A DNA stretch of 59,282 nt from Chroogloeocystis siderophila 5.2 s.c.1 (GCF_001904655.1 NZ_MRCC01000024.1:1-59282); one strand, 5' to 3'; counted from the stretch's first letter, positions 26,768 through 36,030 are shown. Notes: generated by a model from the letters alone, not told the origin. Numbers and translations are program-made.

Positions 26768-28006
26768 ATGACTGTTGCATTAATACCTGTCGTGAATGGC
26801 GATCGCTTGAATCGAAATATTTCGCAGTTAGCTGAAATTGGCAAACTCCCAGGAGGAGGCGTAAGCCGCGTAGCGTTTACAGCTGAAGATATACTCGCGC
26901 GACAACTTGTACAATCGTGGATGATTGAAGCTGGAATGACGGTACAGATTGATGCCGCAGGAAATATTATCGGTACTTATGCAGGAAGACAAGAAAATGC
27001 AGGGACGCTCGCTACGGGTTCGCATATTGATACTGTTCCTGTAGCGGGGAAGTTTGATGGCGTTCTTGGCGTTTTAGCAGGAATTGAAGTTGTACACGTC
27101 CTTCAAGAAAATAATATTCGCCTGCGACACCCAATCGAGGTGATAGTGTTTACTGACGAAGAAAACAGCGTTCTTGGTTGCAAAGCAATGGCGGGGACTG
27201 CGGTTCTCGATCCTGAATGTTATCGTCGCAATGATGGTACGCCAATTGAAGCTTGTTTAGCACGAATTGGTGGTGATTGGTCGCAATTGGCAACTGCAAA
27301 GCGCCAGCCAGGTGAAATTGCGGCGTTTGTAGAATTACACGTCGAGCAAGGTGGTGTTTTAGAAAGTACAGGAGATGATGTTGGGGTTGTCATTGGCATT
27401 GTCGGACAGTATCGTCACCATGTCACTGTTACCGGGCGTCCGAACCATGCGGGAACAACGCCGATGAATATGCGTAAAGATGCTTTAGTTGCTGCATCGC
27501 AAATTGTCTTAGCTGTCAACAAGTTAGCAACCGCAACTCCAGGAGAACAGGTAGCAACAGTAGGTTACTTTAGTGTTTCTCCAAACGCAGCTAATATTGT
27601 ACCGGCGAGGGTAGACTTGAAAATTGACTTGCGCGATATGTCCCAGACTCATTTAGAAGATATGGTAGCGCAGATCAAAAATCAGCTTGTAGACATTGCG
27701 GCTGCAACGCAAACAGAAATCGAAATGACGCAGATGCTGCACGTTTTACCAACATTAGCTGCACCAGATATTCAAGCGGCGATCGCGCAAATTTGTCAGC
27801 ATTTGGGCTTAAGCTATACCTACTTACCAAGTCGCGCGGGACACGATGCGCAAGAAATTGGTCGATTTGCGGATATGGGAATGATTTTTGTCCCTAGTCG
27901 CGCTGGAATTAGCCACGCTGAGGATGAATATACTTCGCCAGAACACTGCACGCAAGGCGCGAATGTCCTTTTGCAAACTTTCTTAAAGCTGGATGAAATT
28001 TATTGA
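26768..28006 (+). CDS. M20-family amidohydrolase (allantoate amidohydrolase/N-carbamoyl-amino-acid hydrolase type)
   Basis: A zinc-dependent hydrolase releasing ammonia or carbamoyl groups from allantoate, ureidoglycine or N-carbamoyl amino acids. Family motifs are in order: TGSHIDTVPVAGKFDGVLGV (metal His/Asp), TDEENSVLGC (metal Glu), VELHVEQGGVLE, GRPNHAGTTPM in the dimerisation domain, and SRAGHDAQEI near the C-terminus. The ATG at 26768, after an AAAGAGGG ribosome-binding site, gives the normal 412 residues; an upstream in-frame ATG at 26675 would add 31 unrelated residues. The racemase and GntR neighbours point to the ureide or hydantoin pathway. Confidence 0.9.
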   Translation: MTVALIPVVNGDRLNRNISQLAEIGKLPGGGVSRVAFTAEDILARQLVQSWMIEAGMTVQIDAAGNIIGTYAGRQENAGTLATGSHIDTVPVAGKFDGVLGVLAGIEVVHVLQENNIRLRHPIEVIVFTDEENSVLGCKAMAGTAVLDPECYRRNDGTPIEACLARIGGDWSQLATAKRQPGEIAAFVELHVEQGGVLESTGDDVGVVIGIVGQYRHHVTVTGRPNHAGTTPMNMRKDALVAASQIVLAVNKLATATPGEQVATVGYFSVSPNAANIVPARVDLKIDLRDMSQTHLEDMVAQIKNQLVDIAAATQTEIEMTQMLHVLPTLAAPDIQAAIAQICQHLGLSYTYLPSRAGHDAQEIGRFADMGMIFVPSRAGISHAEDEYTSPEHCTQGANVLLQTFLKLDEIY

Positions 28007-28838
28007 GAAGTTAGCAGGCGTTTTGCCTAGTGATATTACATCCAGTTAAAAACCATCCTGAAGGTAGCAGGTATTTAATGGTGGTATAAGTAGCACTCCT
28101 GATTCATAATTAAGTGCTACTTTATAAAAGTATCAATGCATAGCGCAAAGCTGCACAACTTAACTTCTAAGCTAATATGCTTAGTTGAAACAAAAGCGAT
28201 ACACCCCTACAAATTGTCTTCTTTTTTAGAAGATTAACAAATAATGTTTGAATAAGTGTATTATTACTCTATGGTCATTAAGCTACTTAATACTTGATGA
28301 CTATTTAAATAAACTAGTTTTTATTATTGGGATTTCCTCCTGAATGAAATTGCTTGTTTAACTATAGCTTGTAAGTTTTGACTCTATGTTCTGTGTTCTG
28401 TAAGATTTGCAAGTAACATCATTTTCCTTGAAGAGTCAAGTTTTTGATTGCTGATTTCCTGAAGAAAACATAATTTTTCAGTAACAACAATCCAGAATAC
28501 AAAGAACGTCTGCGATAGCGATTAGCTCTGTAACAAAACGTCATGTATCGCGCGATTTGTAAACTTAATTACATACAATTTATTCTGTAGCCAAAAGTTC
28601 ATTGTATAAGTTTACACATAATCAAGGCTTGAGTTATGTAAATCAGCAAGCAAGCCGATTTGCGTAAACTTGCTTGTAGTGGAGAGTTTGCAGTTAATTG
28701 CTGTCCTTGATAACAAGAAGCGCAAGAATCAGCAACTCGCTACTAACTTCTAGTCAAGGAAGTCTTGTAAATTATTAAGAGTATTGGCAACAGCTAGCGA
28801 GCTAAAGCCGATCGCAGGTTGAAGCGAAGGTGGGAAAT
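28007..28838. other. Gene-free stretch with one hairpin
   Basis: About 830 bases with no plausible coding frame. The only clear structure is the 10-bp inverted repeat AAGTAGCACT (28088-28097) with AGTGCTACTT (28113-28122), 82 bases after the amidohydrolase stop codon. It has a 15-base loop and no T-run; it may end that transcript. The rest is AT-rich, with no obvious RNA gene or repeat. Confidence 0.5.
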
Positions 28839-30326
28839 ATGTCGATAACCTCTGAAACTTCTATAGTCGGGCTGATTGTATTAGCAGCTTTTATGATATT
28901 GGGCTGGGGCTTTTATCGCGCTAGACCGTATGGCAAGCTAGGAATCATTGCCTGGTTACAGTCAGTGGTGTTAATGGCTCCGTGGTTACTGTTTTTTGGT
29001 TCATTCGCAGCGGGAATTTATATAAATATAGTGGGAATATTGTTTTTGTTAGTCGCTTCAGCCGCAGTGTATATTTTTCTGGGAAGACAACTGCGGGCGG
29101 CTGGTCAAGATGCGATTTTGCGATCGCGCGCAACCGAACGCCTTGCGAATGCAACTCAAGCCAACACCCAAACTGAAGAAACGACTTTACCCGCACAGCT
29201 ACAACCCGAAGTCGTACCGATCGCTGATGCCGACTTAACGGCAATTCGCAGCATTTTTGGCGTTGATACTTTTTTTGCTACCGAAACAATTCCTTATCAA
29301 GAGGGAATTATCTTTAGGGGTAATCTGCGCGGAGAACCCGAAGCGGTTTTCCAAAAACTAAATAGCAATCTCCAACAACAATTGGGTGATCGCTATCGTC
29401 TGTTTTTAGTCGAAAACTTGGATGGTAAGCCGGTTGTGATTGTACTGCCTAGCCGTAACGATCCTCAGCCGACGACTGTACCACAAACAATCCTGGCAAT
29501 TGCCTTGCTCGTCGCCACGATTGCTACGTGTCTTGAAGCTGGGGGCATCTTGCTAGGGTTTGATTTCTTTACAAACTGGCAACGATTTTCAGAACCTTTA
29601 CCAATTGCAGCGGGTATTTTAGCCGTTTTACTAACGCATGAACTCGGTCATCGCTTGATCGCACGGCGTTATCAAGTACGTCTTAGCCCACCCTTTTTTC
29701 TGCCAACTTTACAAATTGGTGCTTTCGGTGCGATTACTCGTTTTCAGTCAATATTACCCAACCGGAAAGTTTTATTCGATGTCGCTTTCGCCGGACCTGC
29801 ATTTGGCGGTGTTTTATCTTTCGTTATCTTGATCCTTGGCTTATTACTTTCTCGCCCTGAAAGCTTATTTCAAGTACCAACCGAGTTTTTTCAAGGGTCG
29901 ATTTTAGTAGGAACAATTGCTCGTGTCATTTTAGGTTCGGCGCTGCAACAAAACATTGTTGCGGTTCACCCACTCACGGTGATTGGTTGGTTAGGTTTAG
30001 TCATTACAGCACTAAATTTAATGCCAGCAGGACAATTAGATGGCGGGCGGATTGTGCAAGCAATCTACGGGCGCAAAACCGCTGGACGTGCCACAATCGC
30101 AACCTTAATTGTGCTGGCGATCGCCTCATTTGCTAATCCGCTAGCTTTATATTGGGCAGTTGTGATTGTCTTTTTGCAACGCGACTTAGAACGCCCCAGC
30201 CAAAATGAACTCAGCGAACCCGACGACGCCCGCGCGGCTTTGGGATTACTCGCTTTATTTTTAATGGTTGCAACCCTCTTACCACTTACTCCTGCGTTAG
30301 CAGGACGTTTGGGGATCGGTGGATGA
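28839..30326 (+). CDS. Site-2 protease-type membrane metalloprotease (M50)
   Basis: An intramembrane zinc protease of 495 residues. The zinc motif is HELGH at 267-271, and the second motif AGQLDGGR supplies a metal-binding Asp at 401. Helices precede and surround both motifs. A soluble stretch of about 170 residues (roughly 95-215) between the first helices and the core is typical of the EGY/ethylene-dependent gravitropism-deficient-like plant and cyanobacterial branch. Members of this branch act in thylakoid or plasma membranes, but substrates are unknown. The ATG at 28839 is used rather than GTG at 28830. Confidence 0.9.
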   Translation: MSITSETSIVGLIVLAAFMILGWGFYRARPYGKLGIIAWLQSVVLMAPWLLFFGSFAAGIYINIVGILFLLVASAAVYIFLGRQLRAAGQDAILRSRATERLANATQANTQTEETTLPAQLQPEVVPIADADLTAIRSIFGVDTFFATETIPYQEGIIFRGNLRGEPEAVFQKLNSNLQQQLGDRYRLFLVENLDGKPVVIVLPSRNDPQPTTVPQTILAIALLVATIATCLEAGGILLGFDFFTNWQRFSEPLPIAAGILAVLLTHELGHRLIARRYQVRLSPPFFLPTLQIGAFGAITRFQSILPNRKVLFDVAFAGPAFGGVLSFVILILGLLLSRPESLFQVPTEFFQGSILVGTIARVILGSALQQNIVAVHPLTVIGWLGLVITALNLMPAGQLDGGRIVQAIYGRKTAGRATIATLIVLAIASFANPLALYWAVVIVFLQRDLERPSQNELSEPDDARAALGLLALFLMVATLLPLTPALAGRLGIGG

Positions 30327-30383
30327 GAGAATGAACAGAGCAAAGCAAGCAGAGGGAAAATCAATTAAAACTAATCACTGTTA

Positions 30384-31598
30384 CTAGCCACTCTTCCACC
30401 CTTTGTAAATATTTGGTCGCGCTGCTGCTGCTGAAAAAATTCTTTGAAAGACGGATTGGCGATCGCTTGACTTCTCCTGCGAAAGGTTCCACAAAGTTTC
30501 GTAGAAGAAAAAGGAAACTCCTGCAAATTTGCGCTGGCGGACTGCTGCTACTTGTTCTTGAATCTGTTGAATTGGCACATGGCGGTTTTTTAGCCCGCTT
30601 AAAATTCCAATACTGACTGGAATATGACGTTTTGCTGCAACAACTTCAGGATACTGCAATTCGCTGATGAATACGTTGATGTCGTTGCGATAGACTTGCA
30701 AAATTAATTCTTCGACGAAGCCTTTACGCTCCCACTTTTCCCAATCGGCTAAAAATAAGTCGTAGGAAAAGCGTTGCGGATTTGGCGAGACAGATATTAA
30801 GCAATTTGGCTTTCTAGCTTTGACAGCATGAAAAACTTGTTGCATATACGCTGTAATCTTATCAGCACGCCAGCGTACCCATGCTGCATCTTGGGGATCG
30901 CTTGGTGGACGTTGACCCTGGTGTTCTTTTTGATAAAGCGCTATGGTGTAGGCATCGTACCCGAACTCGGACGGTAAGCCGAAGTGATCGTCAAATTGAA
31001 TACCGTTTACATCATAATTGCTAACAATTTCGACAATGAGATCTAATATAAATCGCTGTACATCAGGACGGAAGGGATTTAGCCATACACGTTCGTGCGT
31101 TCCCTCTTGCCAAATTTTGCTACCGTCACGGCGAGTTGTCAGCCATTGCGGATAACGTTGAGCAAGCAGTGAATCCGCCGGTGCCATAAAGCCAAACTCA
31201 AACCAAGGAATGACTGCCATTTTTTTCTGATGTGCTTGTCGCACAATTTCGTTTAAGATATCGCGCTGTCGTAGCCCTGGGGTGGGATCGAGCGATCGCC
31301 CAATTACGCGTTGTGCGACTCGGCTAGGGTAAAGCGTATAGCCCCAATTCCAAACTGTCGGATAAATTGTATTGAAGTTGAGTTGATGTAAGCGGGCGAT
31401 CGCTTGCGTAAGGCGATCGCGATTAAATAAAACATCACTATCTATATTTGTTAACCATACACCCCTTAACTCTGGTGCTGAAGTGCGAGCGCTAGCAATG
31501 GTTGTTTGGTGCGATAGTGGCGTAAGTACTAAAGTTATAGCCAGGCTCACCGCACAGATTAAGAGCAGTAGATACTGCGATCGGTGCAATTTAAGCAT
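30384..31598 (-). CDS. Glycoside hydrolase-like GHL10 protein (PF02638)
   Basis: A 404-residue secreted or lipid-facing protein with an N-terminal hydrophobic segment (about 9-28) and a TIM-barrel GHL10 domain. Family segments include ELRGVWLTNIDSDVLFNRD, IYPTVWNWGYTLYPS, MAVIPWFEFGF and GIQFDDHFGLP, which carries paired Asp residues of the likely active site. GHL10 proteins act on glycans, in some bacteria on peptidoglycan-linked sugars. It is convergent with the protease gene. The substrate is unknown. Confidence 0.85.
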   Translation of the reverse strand: MLKLHRSQYLLLLICAVSLAITLVLTPLSHQTTIASARTSAPELRGVWLTNIDSDVLFNRDRLTQAIARLHQLNFNTIYPTVWNWGYTLYPSRVAQRVIGRSLDPTPGLRQRDILNEIVRQAHQKKMAVIPWFEFGFMAPADSLLAQRYPQWLTTRRDGSKIWQEGTHERVWLNPFRPDVQRFILDLIVEIVSNYDVNGIQFDDHFGLPSEFGYDAYTIALYQKEHQGQRPPSDPQDAAWVRWRADKITAYMQQVFHAVKARKPNCLISVSPNPQRFSYDLFLADWEKWERKGFVEELILQVYRNDINVFISELQYPEVVAAKRHIPVSIGILSGLKNRHVPIQQIQEQVAAVRQRKFAGVSFFFYETLWNLSQEKSSDRQSVFQRIFSAAAARPNIYKGWKSG

Positions 31599-32252
31599 TT
31601 TAAATCAGTACCAATGATAGGCTAATCTGTTCAAACTCTGAAGTATACAGGGATTAGCTCCTCAAAAATATTAAGTTCGCGTGCTGGTTATTTGCGAGGC
31701 AGGCTAGTTCGCCAAAATTTAACAAACATAATGCGTCTTCACTAAGTTTTGTTAAGGCTTAAATTTGCTAAGTACAGAATTATCTTTTTACAAACTTAAT
31801 TCTTCTACTTTTTCTAACTCTGCTTTATATTTCTTAATACTAAAGTTTTAGCAGTATTTGTTTCACACGAAGAACTGAACATAGTAAATTAGCCAAAAGT
31901 CATAAATACAGCAATCATCTCCAACGCTGTGTTGTTTGTCGAGCCTCTTAACCACAAGCACATTATCTCGATAGTAGTACGACTCAAAAGTAATTCTCTA
32001 TACACTAAAGTAGAGTAAATCTTTTAAATTTTATTTTTTTATAACCTAAGTTCAGCAAAATTAGGTAGTATAGTTTTGTAGCTTTAGTTGAACATTTTTT
32101 TCTATCAGCAGATTAATCTTATATTTTTCTTTACGAAAAGTATTACTTAGCTTCATCAAATCTTTAACAACAACTTCATCAAAAATTTAAGTACCGTCCG
32201 AGAACTTGCCGCATAAATACATACACTAGTGCTGAGAGGTTCATAGACCTTT

Positions 32253-32287
32253 TAAAATTAAGTTGTATGATAAAAAACTTAATTTTA
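32253..32287. repeat. 12-bp inverted repeat upstream of small ORF
   Basis: TAAAATTAAGTT (32253-32264) and AACTTAATTTTA (32276-32287) pair perfectly around an 11-base loop. It lies 22 bases before the ATG of the 48-codon frame, where it could be an operator or an AT-rich leader hairpin. Confidence 0.55.
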
Positions 32288-32309
32288 GAGTCGAGCTAAT
32301 CAGGAAAAT

Positions 32310-32456
32310 ATGATGAAAACCGTAGCTAATATGCAAACAGAAGCAATTGCTGATACGAAGCAATGGATGACTTTGAGCAAGGATAAAGCGCGACATTTTG
32401 TTCCGTATAAGTGCTGTTATTTGACCAGAATTGAGGCAAATTTCGTACTCGGATAA
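32310..32456 (+). CDS. Putative 48-residue protein, possible CopG-like fragment
   Basis: A short open frame with an AGGA ribosome-binding sequence 6 bases before the ATG. The product begins MMKTVANMQTEAIADTKQWM, and KQWMTL resembles KQWITF at the start of the ribbon-helix-helix protein encoded at 35665. After that point the resemblance stops, so it may be an independent small protein, the broken head of a paralogue, or chance. The 12-bp palindrome upstream would suit autoregulation. Confidence is low because the frame is so short. Confidence 0.3.
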   Translation: MMKTVANMQTEAIADTKQWMTLSKDKARHFVPYKCCYLTRIEANFVLG

Positions 32457-32629
32457 AAAAAAGATTTTGCAATTCTTTTAATTTTGTATAAGAGAATACA
32501 GTTTTTTTTGAGTTGGTATGTACATACTGTAATTGCACCTGAAGAACACCGAACATTTCAGTATATTTCCTGCCTACAGAAAAGCTAAGCGCTAAATAAT
32601 AACTACTTTCTCCAGTGTTTTACGCTGCG

Positions 32630-32670
32630 GGTTGTTCAAGAAGACACCATATGAGTGCACTTAAGCAACC
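32630..32670 (+). ncRNA. Covarying hairpin motif, copy A
   Basis: GGTTGTTCAAG (32630-32640) pairs with CTTAAGCAACC (32660-32670) with one mismatch and one G-U pair. Inside, CAC (32645-32647) can pair with GTG (32655-32657). The loop side keeps AAGACACC and GAGTGCACTT, exactly as in the copy at 35368-35402, while the stem bases change together between copies. This points to an RNA element rather than a DNA repeat. Confidence 0.5.
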
Positions 32671-33230
32671 TAAGTTAAGAGGATAGATCTGTATTAATTC
32701 AAAGCGTTCTATACCTCGTTATAACAGTGCTTGACGCGTTGCAAGTTATTGAAAATAATGCAAAAGTTGATTCAGTACTGACTCAACTAATTAGTAAGAG
32801 CGATCGCTAGTAGAATTTACAACAGCGTATTTGGAAGAGGAATTAAGAATACGCGTTTAATAAAAACAACTTTATAGTTGGATTATTATTTTTGTGCCTA
32901 TTTGAATTAAGCGCGTACGTTTTATTTCTTCGCTTGAGGATTATATATGTTTTTAATATAGAAATAATTTGTAATGTTTCGATAAACGTAGAACTCTATT
33001 TTTGGTTACCAAAGTTCGTACTTAGGATATGACAATCAAGCAACTAATTAAAGAGATTAATTTATTTAGTTTCTGGAAAATCTTTACCTAGTTTTGAAGT
33101 ATTCTAAAGCACAAGTTAATTAAAAACGTGCGTTATCGCGGAGTGTCTATAAGGTGGTGTGAATTTCGTGTTTAACTTGCAGTGTAAGGATCAATTCTTC
33201 TAGAGCAGTAATTTTTGTGAGAGGTTTCTA

Positions 33231-33644
33231 ATGCCTGGCAAACGTAGTAGTCGTAAAAATGTAACACGCTTTTTTTGCCCTTATTGCGAGCAGCGATTGT
33301 GGCGTAGAGGTGGAGAGAAATATCACTTATTTTATACAGGAGCATTAGAGATCCAACAAAATGTAAGTATGCCCCGCCAGAGCGCAGTGATGTTAGCAGC
33401 AAAAGGCGTGTATGTTGATAATAATGTTTGGATTGAAGAGTTTACGTGTGGTCAACACGGTAAAATGTGGTTGAAAGTTTGTCGGAAAGAAGATGGAAGA
33501 ACGGTGACTTCGCTAGCAACTCATAAAGACTGGAAAAGAACAAGTCGTACAATTCATCCTGAAACTCCTAACCCCTCGGTAAGCGAGTTTACTTACCGCA
33601 TGAGTCGTCAGACTTCGACAAAACTTATCTACCATAAAGAATAA
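33231..33644 (+). CDS. Conserved zinc-ribbon-like hypothetical protein
   Basis: A 137-residue basic protein of unknown function. The N-terminus has VTRFFCPYCEQRLWRRGGEK, a CPYC pair of zinc-ribbon type, and a further Cys is in EFTCGQHGKMWLKVC, so four Cys may bind one zinc. The segment NPSVSEFTYRMSR near the C-terminus looks like a conserved family signature. No signal peptide or membrane segment is present. It stands alone between two structured intergenic regions at the front of the EPS locus. A nucleic-acid-binding or regulatory role is a guess. Confidence 0.6.
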   Translation: MPGKRSSRKNVTRFFCPYCEQRLWRRGGEKYHLFYTGALEIQQNVSMPRQSAVMLAAKGVYVDNNVWIEEFTCGQHGKMWLKVCRKEDGRTVTSLATHKDWKRTSRTIHPETPNPSVSEFTYRMSRQTSTKLIYHKE

Positions 33645-33708
33645 TTTGGCACTTTGCAAAAAATATCTACTACTACAGAGCTTAGCTAAATCTTCTGATT
33701 TTTTCTGC

Positions 33709-34620
33709 CTATAGCTTTGGTGAATGATGTAATTGATACATTTTATGCGCGTTGTGAAACCATTCATAAAGCGAAGTCAAGCGATTTTGATGTAATGCCA
33801 AGCTTGCACTACTAAGATTGTAGTTATATGCTATCTCATCTAAAAAAGCCTGTGTGGCATGTAAACAAAGATGCGCAGTATCTCGTAAACGGGTAAAATT
33901 AATACTTAATTCTGGACTACTAGGATGCGAATGAGAAAAGTAAGAATAATTAAGTTGCAGATCTAACCAGCTTGCTGGTATGACTCTCAAGCTGAGTTGC
34001 CTGGCAGGACTACATATAAAGTTAAGCCCTAACACAGCTGCGCGCTTAGAAGTGGTATCCGCCTCAGGAGAACCCCATTTTATTTTGGGTTTTGAACTTG
34101 AAGAATATCGAGTAGGATACTCTTTATGCGTAGCAATAAACACCTCTAATTTTTCTTTTAGCTTTATTAACTCTAGACTTTTAGGAGACTCTTTCAGTTC
34201 CTCATTAATGTTAACCAGTAAACTGCAAGCTTGCTCAATCGAAGTAGAAATGTATTCATAGAAAAGAGCAGGTTCTGCTTCCTCGAGCAAATACATTAAC
34301 GTAATAGTAGCATCACATAACTGCTCTACTAAAAAATTAACTCCTACCTGATCTTGTTGGTATATTTCTAATAAAACGTAGGAATAATAGTGGCTACACA
34401 TTTTGGTATACAAGCCTAGAATAGCCAAGTTGAAAGGCTCATCCGCAAATTCTTTAATAGCTTTAACCGCTGATTTGATTTGTTCCAAATACTGATGTAG
34501 GGTTTGTGCAGTTTTGAGAAAGGCATCAGCAAAGGCTTGCTCAGAACTTTCAAGCGAGTCTAAGTTCGGCAAATAAAATTGAACTTGATTAGACGGCAGT
34601 TTTGTATTCATCAAAGCCAC
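33709..34620 (-). CDS. Helical protein of unknown function (DUF5677-like)
   Basis: A 303-residue, mainly helical, soluble protein. Segments such as GLYTKMCSHYYSYVLL, LVEQLCDATITLMYLLEE and ARQLSLRVIPASWLDLQLNY suggest a two-domain alpha bundle of the type seen in DUF5677 proteins, but this resemblance is weak. No catalytic motif or signal peptide was found. It lies on the opposite strand to the EPS genes and is flanked by long non-coding stretches. Reported as a genuine gene because of its length and compositional bias. Confidence 0.55.
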   Translation of the reverse strand: MALMNTKLPSNQVQFYLPNLDSLESSEQAFADAFLKTAQTLHQYLEQIKSAVKAIKEFADEPFNLAILGLYTKMCSHYYSYVLLEIYQQDQVGVNFLVEQLCDATITLMYLLEEAEPALFYEYISTSIEQACSLLVNINEELKESPKSLELIKLKEKLEVFIATHKEYPTRYSSSSKPKIKWGSPEADTTSKRAAVLGLNFICSPARQLSLRVIPASWLDLQLNYSYFSHSHPSSPELSINFTRLRDTAHLCLHATQAFLDEIAYNYNLSSASLALHQNRLTSLYEWFHNAHKMYQLHHSPKL

Positions 34621-35664
34621 AGATCAGCTACTTTACATTTTGTGTAGCACACGTCAAAGATGATAGAGTCGAGAGAATGTCCCGCCTTTGACCAAAATCA
34701 CACCTTATAGCTAACAAACATCACATTAAGCACAAATCTTAGAGATTTAATTGGTCAAAGTGTAGCTTACAGATGTGAAATTTGAGATGTACAACACTCA
34801 CCAGAGATATGGTTCTCTAAAAAAAATCTACTTGTATTTACATCTTACCTAAGATAGGAACGAAAATAGAACTCAGCCCGTCCTACCTTCTACGATCAAT
34901 CACTCCTGCCCTCCCCAACGTCTACCAAAAGATAGGAATTACATTGAGTTACAACCTTTTTGAAATCCAAAGGTTTAGATACCAAGTTTTTCATTACAAT
35001 ATACCAATAATAATCATTCCTAATCTGAAGCATAATTTCACTAAGTATTGAAACCTAACCTAAGTAGGTAGAAATTCAACAGAATACAATTACCGTAGAT
35101 TTGCCTATTAATTCGTTTCCGTGTTTTCTTTCTTAATAAATAAGATAGGCAATTTAAATGTCCAAGAGCTTATCACTAGACGAAATCTTCGTCAAACGGA
35201 AATATAATGACTTATTTCTGGAAATTTAGGTAAAAGTCAGGATTTTGTAGCGTAGAATACAGCATAAACGTTTTTATTTATATATAATTATGTCTCATAA
35301 ATTAAGTTTTCAAGGTAACACACATTAACATAACTTAAAATTGCCAGCGGAGTACCTTCGCTGTAGTCTGCTAAAGAAGACACCGAGAGTGCACTTGAGC
35401 AGCCTAAGGAGAGGGGAAGAGTATGCCTTTTTGAGGTGAAGCTTGTGTTTGCGAAATAATACTTTCTCTGGACAACTGCAAGCTTTTTAGCAGTAATGCA
35501 GAGAATAAAAAATTAAATTAGACAACTATAGCTCTTTATCAACAGCTCATATTCTCTAGTATTAGAGGTTATGGGTTGCTTTTTTTTTACATAAGTTGCC
35601 GCGTTGATTTCTGGCGGCTTCCCGCTGGTGTATTAACAAAGACAACGATAGGAACCCTTTTTTC
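34621..35664. other. Gene-poor region before the RHH gene
   Basis: About 1 kb without a plausible coding frame. It contains an 8-bp inverted repeat, TTGCCTAT (35101-35108) with ATAGGCAA (35145-35152), and the second hairpin motif at 35368-35408. A GAGAGGGGAAGAGTAT stretch (35409-35424) can pair loosely with ATACTTTCTC (35459-35468). Promoters for the RHH gene and possibly the EPS operon should lie here. Confidence 0.45.
35368..35408 (+). ncRNA. Covarying hairpin motif, copy B
   Basis: CTGCT-A-AAG (35368-35376) pairs with CTT-G-AGCAG (35394-35402) around a loop keeping AAGACACC and GAGTGCACTT. Relative to copy A the outer stem changes TTG to CTG on one side and CAA to CAG on the other, preserving pairing. 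It lies 257 bases before the ribbon-helix-helix gene and 623 bases before the first EPS glycosyltransferase gene. Confidence 0.5.
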
Positions 35665-35856
35665 ATGTATATAGATGTGTCAAACAAACAGAAGCAGTGG
35701 ATTACGTTCAAAGTTTCAGAAATGGAAATGAGCGCACTTGAAGCTTATTGCCAGCGAACCGAAAGAACCAAGACCGATGTTTTGCGAGAATTAATCCGTA
35801 AGTTGCCAACTTATACAAATTCATCTAATCCTCGCAATTCTTTTAATAGTCAGTAA
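35665..35856 (+). CDS. CopG/ribbon-helix-helix DNA-binding protein
   Basis: A 63-residue protein with one RHH domain: beta strand KQWITFKVSEM (about 10-20), helix A SALEAYCQRT, then the turn and helix B TKTDVLRELIRKL. RHH proteins dimerise and bind operator DNA with the paired strands. No toxin gene is next to it, so it is more likely a regulator than an antitoxin. It begins after long non-coding DNA carrying hairpin copy B and lies directly before the EPS locus, which it may regulate. Confidence 0.7.
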   Translation: MYIDVSNKQKQWITFKVSEMEMSALEAYCQRTERTKTDVLRELIRKLPTYTNSSNPRNSFNSQ

Positions 35857-36030
35857 GTAGTTTCTTAATGGCATTGCGGTACTAGCGCAGCAAGATTTGT
35901 CATTACTTATTGCTTTAACACATCAATCCACAAACTCATTTTCCACAGGATTGCGCGAAGCGATGTTTGCATTCGCTTACCGCCTGATCAAAACAGCCTG
36001 CTTCAACTTTCGCTAATTGCGGGTAAGACA

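Larger units (their letters stand above)
31599..33230. other. Gene-poor AT-rich region before the EPS locus
   Basis: About 1.6 kb with no long coding frame. It holds a strong AT palindrome (32253-32287), a 48-codon open frame (32310-32456), and the first copy of the hairpin motif (32630-32670), all listed separately. An AAATAATAACTACTTTCTC box at 32595-32610 resembles AAATAATACTTTCTC at 35455-35468 near the second hairpin copy. Nothing else was recognised. Confidence 0.5.

Noticed and set aside
28830-28838. GTG as the start of the M50 protease
   Set aside because: ATG at 28839 gives the usual N-terminus; GTG would add only three codons and has no better ribosome-binding site.
32326-32556. 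Minus-strand 76-codon frame opposite the small ORF
   Set aside because: Its translation lacks any recognisable motif, no ribosome-binding site precedes it, and it overlaps the better-supported frame at 32310.
31599-33230. Possible prophage or insertion-sequence scar in the gene-poor region
   Set aside because: No transposase fragment, terminal repeats with target duplication, integrase or tRNA attachment site was found.
34801-34830. Hairpin followed by A-run (AGAGATATGGTTCTCT then eight A) as a terminator
   Set aside because: The T-run would be on the 5' side when read on the minus strand, so it is not a terminator for the gene at 33709-34620.
34621-35664. Yfr1-type small RNA (core ACTCCTCACAC) near the EPS leader
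   Set aside because: The core string is absent from both intergenic regions, and the hairpin motif found does not resemble it.
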